Below, in pieces: positions 1 through 5,746 of a stretch of 16,586 bases of DNA (position 1 is the stretch's first letter; the number at the start of each line of letters is the position of its first letter). The position numbers and the translations under genes are program-made. The DNA comes from SZUA-36 sp964650905 (GTDB lineage: Bacteria; Pseudomonadota; Gammaproteobacteria; Xanthomonadales; SZUA-36). Where the stretch lies: assembly GCA_964650905.1 (NCBI GenBank), contig CAZYVH010000069.1, forward strand, positions 1-16,586. Direction: 5' to 3'. The notes beneath the pieces are model-generated. The model was not told where the DNA came from and searched no databases. It saw only the letters and a program-made list of their open reading frames with translations.

Positions 1-199
1 TACTCGACATAAAGACTTCCCAATTTCCCTGGTACCTCTCAATAAAAAATCCTTTTTATAGCAAGTCTTATATTCCGCTTCTGCATATCAGCAGCAGCAG
101 ACGATAAACGCCCATTCAATAGGATATTCTTTTTTTCAATGACTTGCACTGTTTAGTTCACTTACTTCATATAAATTTTCAGCATAAAGAAAACTGCCG
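1..199. other. AT-rich left edge, no confident gene
   Basis: No frame stays open across this stretch. On the minus strand an AAGGA (about 50-46) stands 7 nt before a TTG whose frame is open to the left edge, and an alternative ATG lies at 11-9. A gene could therefore begin here and leave the window, but only about a dozen codons are visible and no family can be named. Confidence 0.2.
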
Positions 200-511
200 T
201 CACGGTCTCGCCGTCCGCCATAAGTTAAAATAGGTGCCCACAGTCCTTGTGGGCACCAGTCGCAGTACGAAAAGGTTTAACCTTTTCGCTTGTTGAACAG
301 TCCATGTTCCTTTATATGAACCTCGCGGTTCCTGCATGGATTTCTCCATACTTTTTATGACAAGCCAATCCAGGCCAGCCCAAGCAGACATCCATGTTGT
401 TTTAACCGGCGCTTCATGCACCCGGTATTTTCTCGAACCACCTTCTAAAACGGTTATTACATGACCGCTGCATGGTCGGTGTCCACCCCAGTTATTGGCG
501 CAAATTTTCAC
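200..511 (-). CDS. Possible small protein of unknown function (103 aa)
   Basis: I do not recognise this protein. It would start at GTG (511-509), with an AAGGA-type ribosome binding site about 8 nt upstream (AAGGAC on the minus strand, 523-518), which is the main argument for translation. The product is basic and rich in Trp (six residues), with no clear signal peptide or membrane segment. Against coding: the 3' part contains two perfect inverted repeats (233-257 with a 10-bp stem, 268-288 with a 9-bp stem), and the minus strand is rich in GGA, so the region may instead be structured non-coding RNA. No neighbour gives a functional clue. It lies divergent from the sRNA unit at 676. Confidence 0.3.
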   Translation of the reverse strand: MKICANNWGGHRPCSGHVITVLEGGSRKYRVHEAPVKTTWMSAWAGLDWLVIKSMEKSMQEPRGSYKGTWTVQQAKRLNLFVLRLVPTRTVGTYFNLWRTARP

Positions 512-564
512 TTTGCTGTCCTTAGCTGGAACGGACTGATTCGAGTCTCCAACGCTAAAGTAGC

Positions 565-655
565 ACTATTAGCCACTAATGTCTATAGACGTTAATGCAT
601 TTAGACAAAAAAGTATTTAGACATTTTTGTATTTAGACACTTGTGCTTTTAGCCA
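565..655 (+). repeat. Six-copy phased 16-bp direct repeat upstream of the sRNA promoter
   Basis: An 11-base element with consensus GYATTTAGACA recurs at 565, 581, 597, 613, 629 and 645, always exactly 16 bp apart. The three central copies are nearly identical (ATTTAGACA at 599, 615 and 631). The outer copies are degenerate: TATTAGCC at 567, CTATAGAC at 583, TTTTAGCC at 647. The second copy is embedded in a perfect 10-bp palindrome, GTCTATAGAC (581-590). The array ends over the -35/spacer of the promoter at 641-669. The arrangement suggests repeated binding sites for a transcription factor controlling the downstream RNA. The factor is unknown; the element is not the GacA/UvrY box (TGTAAG-N6-CTTACA). 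Confidence 0.85.
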
Positions 656-669
656 AGGTTGGCTATAAT
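641..669 (+). promoter_or_regulatory. Sigma-70-type promoter of the Csr-like sRNA
   Basis: TTGTGC (641-646) and a perfect TATAAT (664-669) are separated by 17 bp. This predicts a transcription start near 676. The -35 keeps only the TTG, which fits a promoter that depends on an activator bound to the repeat array just upstream. Confidence 0.65.
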
Positions 670-675
670 GGAATC

Positions 676-841
676 ATCAGGGAACGAAATTGGCAAGGAG
701 TGGCACATATTTCGTTAGCAGAAGGATCTGCGAAAGCCAAGGAAGGCTGGACCTTGATAAGCAAGGAAAGCATTGGCGGGTGGCGACACGTCCGCACAAC
801 GGTAAGGGGTATCAAGGAAGATATCCCTGCCGTTTTTTTTT
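676..841 (+). ncRNA. Csr/Rsm-type regulatory sRNA (CsrA/RsmA-sequestering), predicted
   Basis: A transcript of about 165 nt is bounded by the promoter at 641-669 and a Rho-independent terminator. It carries seven GGA triplets, five of them in the form AAGGA (695, 722, 739, 763, 814). Hairpins place them in loops: GCAG/CTGC around AAGGAT (718-731), AGCC/GGCT around AAGGAA (735-748), and the terminator stem around AAGGAA (814-819). A further AAGGAG lies inside the 18-nt loop of a perfect 8-bp stem (683-690 with 709-716). The fifth AAGGA (763-767) is in a less structured part or partly paired with 752-756. GGA in hairpin loops is the known CsrA/RsmA recognition element, and multiple copies on a short RNA define the CsrB/CsrC/RsmX/Y/Z class. 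Primary sequence resembles none of these families that I can recall. By analogy it would bind several CsrA dimers and relieve repression or activation of target mRNAs. No csrA gene is in the window. Overlapping short ORFs lack coding character. Confidence 0.75.
801..841 (+). terminator. Rho-independent terminator of the sRNA
   Basis: The stem GGGGTATC (806-813) pairs with GATATCCC (820-827), including one G-U pair. It extends outward through a small internal loop to CGG/CCG and is followed by nine Ts (833-841). The 6-nt loop is AAGGAA, so the terminator hairpin itself would present a CsrA-type site. Confidence 0.85.
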
Positions 842-849
842 ACCCAGGA

Positions 850-877
850 GAAAAACCGGTAGTTTAAGTGCTACCGT
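850..877 (-). terminator. asnS: Rho-independent terminator of asnS
   Basis: On the minus strand, CGGTAG (876-871) pairs with CTACCG (862-857) around an 8-nt loop and is followed by G and five Ts (855-851). It begins 16 nt after the asnS stop. It faces the sRNA terminator, so the two convergent units each have their own stop signal. Confidence 0.7.
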
Positions 878-892
878 GCACACAGCTTTTCG

Positions 893-2293
893 TCAGAAAT
901 CCGCCCTGCCAGGTATTCGTGGGTAAGGTATGACATCACGGATGTTGGACATACCGGTGATATAACTCACAAGTCTTTCAAACCCCAAACCGAAACCAGC
1001 ATGGGGCACTGTCCCATAACGGCGTAAATCAACGTACCAGTCATAGGTGCTTGCATCCATGCCCTGTTCAGCCATTCGCTTTTGCAACACGTCGAGCCGC
1101 TCTTCACGCTGCGAGCCGCCGATGATTTCGCCAATACCCGGTGCCAGCACATCCATTGCAGCCACAGTTTTTCCATCATTACTAAGACGCATGTAAAATG
1201 CCTTGATCTCCGTAGGATAATTCTTGACCACGACCGGCGCGTTGAAATGGTTCTCGGTCAGGTAACGCTCGTGTTCAGTTTGCAGATCCAACCCCCACTC
1301 AGGCTTGAATTCAAACTTGCGATCAGAAGCCTTGAGTATATCAATAGCATCGCCGTAGTCCAGTCGTACAAAAGGTGCATTCAACAATGCCAGCAAACGC
1401 TCCACCGCCGTGGGTTCAACCCTTTGTACAAAAAAGGCCATGTCCTCGGGGCACTCATTCAGAACAGCCCTGATGATATATTTGAGAAAATCTTCGGCAA
1501 GATCGGCAAGATCATCAAGGTTCGCGAACGCTATTTCAGGTTCAACCATCCAGAATTCAGCGAGGTGGCGAGCTGTATTTGAGTTCTCTGCGCGGAATGT
1601 CGGCCCAAACGTATATACATTTGAAAGAGCGAGGCAGTAACCCTCTACATTCAATTGCCCGGAGACGGTCAGGAAAGTTTCACGTCCAAAAAAATCTTGA
1701 CTGAAATCAATCGTTCCAGTATCGGTTCTTGGCAAATTGGCGAGGTCCAGGGTACTGACTCGAAACATATCGCCGGCCCCTTCTGCATCAGAGGCGGTAA
1801 TGATGGGTGTATTGATCCAATAAAAACCACGTTCGTGGAAATATCGGTGGATGGCTTGAGCAGTCACGTGGCGAATACGCGTGACTGCTCCAAACGTGTT
1901 GGTGCGGGGACGCAGATGGGCTACCTCCCTCAGGAATTCAAAACTGTGATGCTTGGGTTGTATCGGATAGGTATCAGGGTCTTCCACCCACCCGTCCACT
2001 TCCACATCACTGGCCTGGATTTCAAATTTCTGGCCACGTCCCTGGGATTCAACCAATTCCCCCTTGCAAGTAATTGCGCAACCGCTGGTGAGCTTTTGTA
2101 CTTCGCCAGCATAATTGCTGAGCTGTGCCGGGGCGACAATTTGCATTGAGTCAAAGCAGGAACCGTCATTGACGGTAATGAATGAAAAACCTGCTTTGGA
2201 GTCCCTGCGAGTTCGCACCCAGCCCTGGATCGTTACCCGGGACCCTGCCGGGATGATGCCACTGAGTGCCTTTTTAATACTAACCGCTGACAT
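893..2293 (-). CDS. asnS: Asparaginyl-tRNA synthetase
   Basis: This cytoplasmic class IIb aminoacyl-tRNA synthetase activates asparagine with ATP and charges tRNA-Asn. The N-terminal OB-fold anticodon-binding domain covers roughly residues 1-105 (VTIQGWVRTRRDSK near 20-33). The catalytic core follows, with motif 2 FRAENSNTARHLAEF at about 233-247 and motif 3 GFGLGFERL at 433-441, ending in IRDVIPYPR. The length of 466 aa equals the E. coli enzyme, and nothing is missing. The start is ATG; the nearest GGAG lies about 15 nt upstream, so the ribosome binding site is weak. The gene is monocistronic: divergent from iscA with 110 bp between, and convergent with the Csr-type sRNA. AsnRS rather than AspRS is indicated by the motif 2 sequence and by the overall match to AsnRS. 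Confidence 0.97.
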   Translation of the reverse strand: MSAVSIKKALSGIIPAGSRVTIQGWVRTRRDSKAGFSFITVNDGSCFDSMQIVAPAQLSNYAGEVQKLTSGCAITCKGELVESQGRGQKFEIQASDVEVDGWVEDPDTYPIQPKHHSFEFLREVAHLRPRTNTFGAVTRIRHVTAQAIHRYFHERGFYWINTPIITASDAEGAGDMFRVSTLDLANLPRTDTGTIDFSQDFFGRETFLTVSGQLNVEGYCLALSNVYTFGPTFRAENSNTARHLAEFWMVEPEIAFANLDDLADLAEDFLKYIIRAVLNECPEDMAFFVQRVEPTAVERLLALLNAPFVRLDYGDAIDILKASDRKFEFKPEWGLDLQTEHERYLTENHFNAPVVVKNYPTEIKAFYMRLSNDGKTVAAMDVLAPGIGEIIGGSQREERLDVLQKRMAEQGMDASTYDWYVDLRRYGTVPHAGFGLGFERLVSYITGMSNIRDVIPYPRIPGRADF

Positions 2294-2403
2294 GATGGTA
2301 TGGTTGATCTCCGCTTAAATGACCCCAGATGATAAAACACCTGTAGCAATGCGCACAGTCTTTTAGGCCTATCGTTGCTAATTAATTTGAAGGCAGACAC
2401 ACC

Positions 2404-2727
2404 ATGAGTATTCAGTTAACTGAAAATGCGGCAAAGCGAGTTAAGTATTTCCTTGAAAAAGAGGGTGGTACAGCATTGCGTCTTGGTGTCAGGAAAACGG
2501 GTTGTTCGGGTTGGGCGTACGAGGTCAGTATTGCCAAAGAGATCGATCAGCAAGATTGTTTATTTAAGAGCAATGGCGTTCGGATTGCCGTCCATCCCGA
2601 GAGTCTGCCGTTTTTGCAGGGATCAAGCATTGATTTCACCAGCAGCGGTTTGAACAGCACCTTCACATTTGATAACCCCAATGCCACAGATGAGTGTGGT
2701 TGTGGTGAAAGTTTTACCATCGCCTGA
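2404..2727 (+). CDS. iscA: A-type iron-sulfur carrier protein (IscA/HesB family)
   Basis: This is a small cytoplasmic carrier that receives Fe-S clusters or iron from the scaffold and passes them to apoproteins. The three conserved cysteines are all present: C34 in TGCSG and C98/C100 in ECGCGESF. Length is 107 aa, identical to E. coli IscA, and sequence similarity is collinear from MSIQLTENAA to NPNATDECGCGESF. SufA and ErpA share this fold, so the exact paralogue is inferred from length and the C-terminal sequence. A GAAGG lies about 10 nt before the ATG. It stands alone: no iscR, iscS, iscU, hscA, hscB or fdx is adjacent, unlike the usual isc operon. It is divergent from asnS. A T-run (2730-2738) follows the stop, but only a weak hairpin precedes it. 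Confidence 0.9.
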   Translation: MSIQLTENAAKRVKYFLEKEGGTALRLGVRKTGCSGWAYEVSIAKEIDQQDCLFKSNGVRIAVHPESLPFLQGSSIDFTSSGLNSTFTFDNPNATDECGCGESFTIA

Positions 2728-2777
2728 AGTTTTTTTTTGCATGCGAAAGCAGAATTGCTCTGCGCAAGACATTGTGC

Positions 2778-2807
2778 TTGCCAGTATTTGTCGTGCACTG
2801 ATATAAT
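2778..2807 (+). promoter_or_regulatory. rpsF: Promoter of the rpsF-rpsR-rplI operon
   Basis: TTGCCA (2778-2783, five of six matches to the -35 consensus) is followed after 18 bp by a perfect TATAAT (2802-2807). Transcription would start near 2814, giving a leader of about 120 nt that contains two hairpins before rpsF. Confidence 0.75.
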
Positions 2808-2843
2808 CCGCCAGCTCTGTTATTGACAGACTTTTTTAAGCTT

Positions 2844-2911
2844 GCCTCACGCACCCAACGGTTGGGAAGACGGAGGCTTTGAAAGTCCGATTGAGTAAAA
2901 CTCGATGGACT
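2844..2911 (+). promoter_or_regulatory. rpsF leader hairpins, probable S6:S18 autoregulatory site
   Basis: The first element is GCCTC/GAGGC (2844-2848 with 2873-2877) enclosing CCCAA-CGG-TTGGG (2854-2866). The second is AGTCC/GGACT (2884-2888 with 2907-2911) stacked on ATTGAG/CTCGAT (2890-2895 with 2901-2906), with a single bulged G at 2889. This leaves a CCG at the bulge, directly before the AAGGAG of rpsF (2923). A bulged CCG in a stem ahead of rpsF is the known signature of the RNA element bound by the S6:S18 complex, which mimics their 16S rRNA site and represses translation of the operon. Assignment rests on structure and position, not on an alignment. Confidence 0.65.
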
Positions 2912-2934
2912 GGATAATCCACAAGGAGTTAAAA

Positions 2935-3522
2935 ATGCGTCATTATGAAATCTGTTTCCTGGTTCATCCGGACCAGAGCGAGCAGGTTCCGGCCATGCTG
3001 GAACGCTACCGCAAATTGCTGGAAGGGAAGGGTGGGCACATCCATCGCCTGGAAGACTGGGGTCGCCGGCAACTCGCCTATACTGTTGCTAAATTACACA
3101 AAGCACATTACATACTAATGAATATTGAGTGCGATGGCGCCACTTTGGCAGAACTGGAAAGTATTTTCCGTTTCAACGACGCAGTCCTGCGCCATCTTAC
3201 CATTCGGCGTCAGTCTGCTTTGACTGAACCGTCAGAAATGCTCAAGGCGAGGGAAGAAAAAGACCGGTCGGAAAGAGATAGTGAGAAGCGCCGGCAAAGC
3301 GAGTCCGCAAGACGGTCTGAATCTGCGGAAGCTGCTGTCAAAAATGAGGCAGCACAAGCTGGGGAACCGGCGCCAAAGGATACACAGGCTAATGAAACCC
3401 GGGTCACCGAAGAGCAGGTCTCAGCAGAAAAGTCAGAAGGCTCAGTATCTGAAGAAGTGGATGTAGCTCCTGTCGCGACAACGACTGACGATACTGCAAT
3501 AAGAACGGACACAGGAGAGTAA
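2935..3522 (+). CDS. rpsF: 30S ribosomal protein bS6 with long acidic C-terminal tail
   Basis: S6 binds 16S rRNA as a heterodimer with S18 in the platform of the small subunit. I place the start at ATG 2935 because AAGGAG (2923-2928) sits 6 nt before it and because MRHYEICFLVHPDQSEQ matches the family N-terminus; an upstream in-frame ATG at 2905 falls inside the leader hairpin. The S6 fold covers about residues 1-100 (IHRLEDWGRRQLAY at 36-49, LHKAHYILMN at 54-63, FRFNDAVLRH at 78-87). Residues 101-195 form a low-complexity tail rich in Glu, Ser, Ala and Lys. The protein is 195 aa, against about 131-135 in E. coli, so the tail is some 60 residues longer than usual. It is the first gene of the rpsF-rpsR-rplI operon, with no priB between rpsF and rpsR. 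Confidence 0.95.
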   Translation: MRHYEICFLVHPDQSEQVPAMLERYRKLLEGKGGHIHRLEDWGRRQLAYTVAKLHKAHYILMNIECDGATLAELESIFRFNDAVLRHLTIRRQSALTEPSEMLKAREEKDRSERDSEKRRQSESARRSESAEAAVKNEAAQAGEPAPKDTQANETRVTEEQVSAEKSEGSVSEEVDVAPVATTTDDTAIRTDTGE

Positions 3523-3524
3523 TC

Positions 3525-3749
3525 ATGGCACGTCAATTTCGTCGCAGAAAATTTTGCCGTTTTACGGCTGATGGGATCACTTCCATCGATTACAAGGATC
3601 TCAGTATTCTAAAACAATATGTGGGTGAGTCCGGTAAGATTGTGCCCAGCCGCATCACCGGGACCAAGGCCAGGTATCAGCGCCAGTTGGCAACTGCTAT
3701 TAAGCGCGCACGTTTCCTCGCTTTGCTACCCTATACTGACAACCATTGA
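3525..3749 (+). CDS. rpsR: 30S ribosomal protein bS18
   Basis: This is the partner of S6 in the 30S platform and contacts 16S rRNA near the E site. At 74 aa it has the usual length, with the basic N-terminus MARQFRRRKFCRF, the central DYKDLSILKQYVGESGKIVPSRITG and the C-terminal QRQLATAIKRARFLALLPY. A GGAG overlapping the rpsF stop serves as ribosome binding site, and only 2 nt separate the two genes, which fits coupled translation and joint S6:S18 autoregulation through the leader hairpin. Confidence 0.97.
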   Translation: MARQFRRRKFCRFTADGITSIDYKDLSILKQYVGESGKIVPSRITGTKARYQRQLATAIKRARFLALLPYTDNH

Positions 3750-3767
3750 GCGCCCGGGAGAACTGAT

Positions 3768-4214
3768 ATGGATCTTATCCTGCTTGAGAAAGTTCAGAAT
3801 CTGGGTGACCTGGGTGACCTTGTCAGTGTTAAGGCTGGTTTTGGCCGCAACTACCTGGTACCCCAGGGTAAAGCGGCGCCGGCCACCAAGGCCAATCTCG
3901 CTCTGTTCGAGGCCCGCAGGGCCGAGCTGGAAGCAACTGCACAAGACAAGCTTAGCCGGGCGCAGCTACGCCAGGCAGACCTTCTCGAAGTGGTGGTTGA
4001 ATTAACGGCCAATGCCAGTGAAGAAGGTAAGCTTTATGGTTCGATTGGCCCACGTGAAATCACGTCCGCGGTGTCAACGCTGGGTCATGAAATTGACAAG
4101 AGCGAAGTCATCATGGGTGAAGGACCTATCAGGTCGGTGGGTGAATTTGAAGTGGTGATACAACTACACGCAGACGTTGTAAGCGTGATAAAAGTTATCG
4201 TAAACCCTGAATAG
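3768..4214 (+). CDS. rplI: 50S ribosomal protein bL9
   Basis: L9 binds 23S rRNA near the L1 stalk and extends a long helix away from the ribosome. The N-terminal domain shows MDLILLEKVQNLGDLGDLVSVKAG and the family signature GFGRNYLVPQGKA (residues 24-36). The linker helix is ARRAELEATAQDKLSRAQL, and the C-terminal domain contains EGKLYGSIGPREI. Length 148 aa is normal. GGGAG precedes the ATG. It is the last gene of the operon, 18 nt after rpsR and followed by a strong terminator. Confidence 0.97.
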   Translation: MDLILLEKVQNLGDLGDLVSVKAGFGRNYLVPQGKAAPATKANLALFEARRAELEATAQDKLSRAQLRQADLLEVVVELTANASEEGKLYGSIGPREITSAVSTLGHEIDKSEVIMGEGPIRSVGEFEVVIQLHADVVSVIKVIVNPE

Positions 4215-4260
4215 CCGTCTTGGCGCTTGCGGCATCGGGCCGTAGCATCTATGCTCTGGA

Positions 4261-4297
4261 CTGCGGGTCGCCAACAGGTGGTCCGCAGTTTTTTTTT
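4261..4297 (+). terminator. Rho-independent terminator after rplI
   Basis: A 12-bp stem (4261-4272 with 4277-4288, three G-U pairs) closes an AACA loop and is followed by nine Ts (4289-4297). It ends the S6-S18-L9 operon only 18 bp before the dnaB start, so dnaB depends on read-through or on a promoter very close by. Confidence 0.9.
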
Positions 4298-4315
4298 AAC
4301 CTATGAAACCTAAAC

Positions 4316-5695
4316 ATGGCCGCACCTAAACTGGCAACAGTGGAGAACCTCAAGGTTCCCCCGCATTCCCTGGAAGCTGAGCAGTCGGTGCTGGGTGGGC
4401 TGATGTTGAGTTCAGCAGCGTTGGATCATGTCGCCGATATCATTACCGAGACCGATTTTTATCGCGAAGACCACCGTCTGATTTTCAAGGCTATCAATGA
4501 GGTACATGAATCGGGCAAGCCGTGTGATGCGGTAACCGTGAGCGAGTGGTTTGAAGCGCGGGGAAAAGTTGAGCAGGTTGATGGTGGTAACTACATCACG
4601 CTGCTGGCCAACAATACACCCAGCGCCGCCAATGTCGCCGCGTACGCGGATATCGTGCGCGAAAAGAGTATTTTACGCGGCCTCATCGATGTGGGATCTC
4701 AAATAACATCAAGTGCATTTGCCTGTGAGGGCAAAGATAGCAAAACCCTGCTGGAAGAAGCGGAGCGTCTGGTGTTTGCCATCGCGGATAAAGGTAGTCG
4801 GCGAGGTACGGGTTTTGTGTCTGTCAAAGAGACACTGGCGGAGGCAATGGCCCGGATTGAAGAGCTTAACTCGCTGGAAGGAGAGATCACCGGAATTCCG
4901 ACAGGCTATCAGGATTTTGATCGCAAGACTGCGGGTCTGCAACCTTCCGACCTGATCATCGTGGCCGGTCGCCCCGCTATGGGCAAAACCACCTTTGCCA
5001 TGAACATTGCAGAACACGCGGCTATCAAGCACGGTAAATCGGTGGCTGTTTTCAGTATGGAAATGGCATCCATGCAACTGGTGATGCGTCTGTTTTCTTC
5101 ACTCGGGCAAATTGAACAGACCCGGATACGCACCGGATCACTTGAAGACCATGACTGGCCAAAGCTGACATCGGCCATGAACCTGCTGCATAAAAGCAAA
5201 ATGTTCATTGATGATACACCTGCTTTGTCACCTTCTGAATTACGCGCCCGGGCACGCAGGCTGAAGCGTGAGCATGATATTGACCTGATCGTGGTGGATT
5301 ACCTGCAGTTGATGAGCGTACCCGGTACACGCGAAAACCGCGCCACTGAAATTGCTGAAATATCCCGTTCATTAAAAGCAATAGCCAAAGAGCTCAAGGT
5401 GCCGGTAGTTGCGTTGTCACAACTCAACCGTGCCCTGGAACAACGCCCCAACAAGCGACCGGTGATGGCTGATCTCAGGGAGTCCGGCTCCATCGAGCAG
5501 GACGCTGACCTGATTGTATTTATTTACCGGGACGAACTCTACCATCCGGATACTGGCGAAAAAGGCAAGGCGGAGATTATCATCGGCAAACACCGCAATG
5601 GTGCAACCGGGACCGTCCAACTGGCTTTTCAGGGTCCGTGGCTGCGGTTCGTCAATCTGGCGCCCGAGAGCGCCTATCAATATGATCACAATTGA
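4316..5695 (+). CDS. dnaB: Replicative DNA helicase DnaB
   Basis: This is the hexameric 5'-3' helicase that unwinds DNA at the replication fork and recruits primase. The N-terminal domain spans about residues 15-150, and the RecA-like ATPase domain starts near 190. Walker A is GRPAMGKTT (218-226, K224) and Walker B is LIVVDYLQL (324-332). The C-terminal signature is ALSQLNRALEQR (366-377) followed by LRESGSIEQDAD. Length 459 aa compares with 471 in E. coli; no intein or insertion is present. The ATG at 4316 has no clear Shine-Dalgarno. Weak promoter-like boxes (TTGGCG 4220, TAGCAT 4243, 17 bp apart) lie upstream of the terminator hairpin. alr follows 51 bp downstream, the same pairing as in E. 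coli. Confidence 0.97.
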   Translation: MAAPKLATVENLKVPPHSLEAEQSVLGGLMLSSAALDHVADIITETDFYREDHRLIFKAINEVHESGKPCDAVTVSEWFEARGKVEQVDGGNYITLLANNTPSAANVAAYADIVREKSILRGLIDVGSQITSSAFACEGKDSKTLLEEAERLVFAIADKGSRRGTGFVSVKETLAEAMARIEELNSLEGEITGIPTGYQDFDRKTAGLQPSDLIIVAGRPAMGKTTFAMNIAEHAAIKHGKSVAVFSMEMASMQLVMRLFSSLGQIEQTRIRTGSLEDHDWPKLTSAMNLLHKSKMFIDDTPALSPSELRARARRLKREHDIDLIVVDYLQLMSVPGTRENRATEIAEISRSLKAIAKELKVPVVALSQLNRALEQRPNKRPVMADLRESGSIEQDADLIVFIYRDELYHPDTGEKGKAEIIIGKHRNGATGTVQLAFQGPWLRFVNLAPESAYQYDHN

Positions 5696-5746
5696 AACAT
5701 ACTTTACCCTATTAAAGTTTAAGCCACAGCCCGAATTGACCACCGC

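Noticed and set aside
480..660. GacA/UvrY/LetA-type box (TGTAAG-N6-CTTACA) upstream of the sRNA
   Set aside because: Searched by eye on both strands; no such palindrome is present. Only the 16-bp repeat array and GTCTATAGAC are found.
676..841. 6S RNA, 4.5S RNA or tmRNA as identity of the ncRNA
   Set aside because: None of the conserved elements of these RNAs (6S central bubble, SRP GGAAGCA/AGCAG tetraloop region, tmRNA tRNA-like ends) is present.
643..926. Two overlapping plus-strand ORFs (643-867 and 690-926) as small proteins
   Set aside because: They lack ribosome binding sites, run through the terminator hairpin and T-run, and the first starts upstream of the predicted transcription start. 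The AAGGA-loop architecture explains the region better as RNA.
1082..2149. Long plus-strand ORFs opposite asnS (1082-1582, 1655-2149)
   Set aside because: They are antisense shadows of a fully conserved AsnRS, with no family resemblance and no ribosome binding sites.
2704..2765. Terminator after iscA
   Set aside because: The nine-T run (2730-2738) follows a weak 5-6 bp hairpin inside the coding end by 12 nt, and the better hairpin (2747-2763) comes after the Ts. Neither arrangement makes a convincing intrinsic terminator.
2905..2934. rpsF start at the upstream in-frame ATG (2905)
   Set aside because: It falls inside the leader hairpin and lacks a ribosome binding site. ATG 2935 has AAGGAG at 6 nt and the conserved S6 N-terminus.
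4244..4255. AGCAT-CT-ATGCT palindrome upstream of dnaB as an operator
   Set aside because: It is short, single copy and adjacent to a terminator stem; nothing else supports it.
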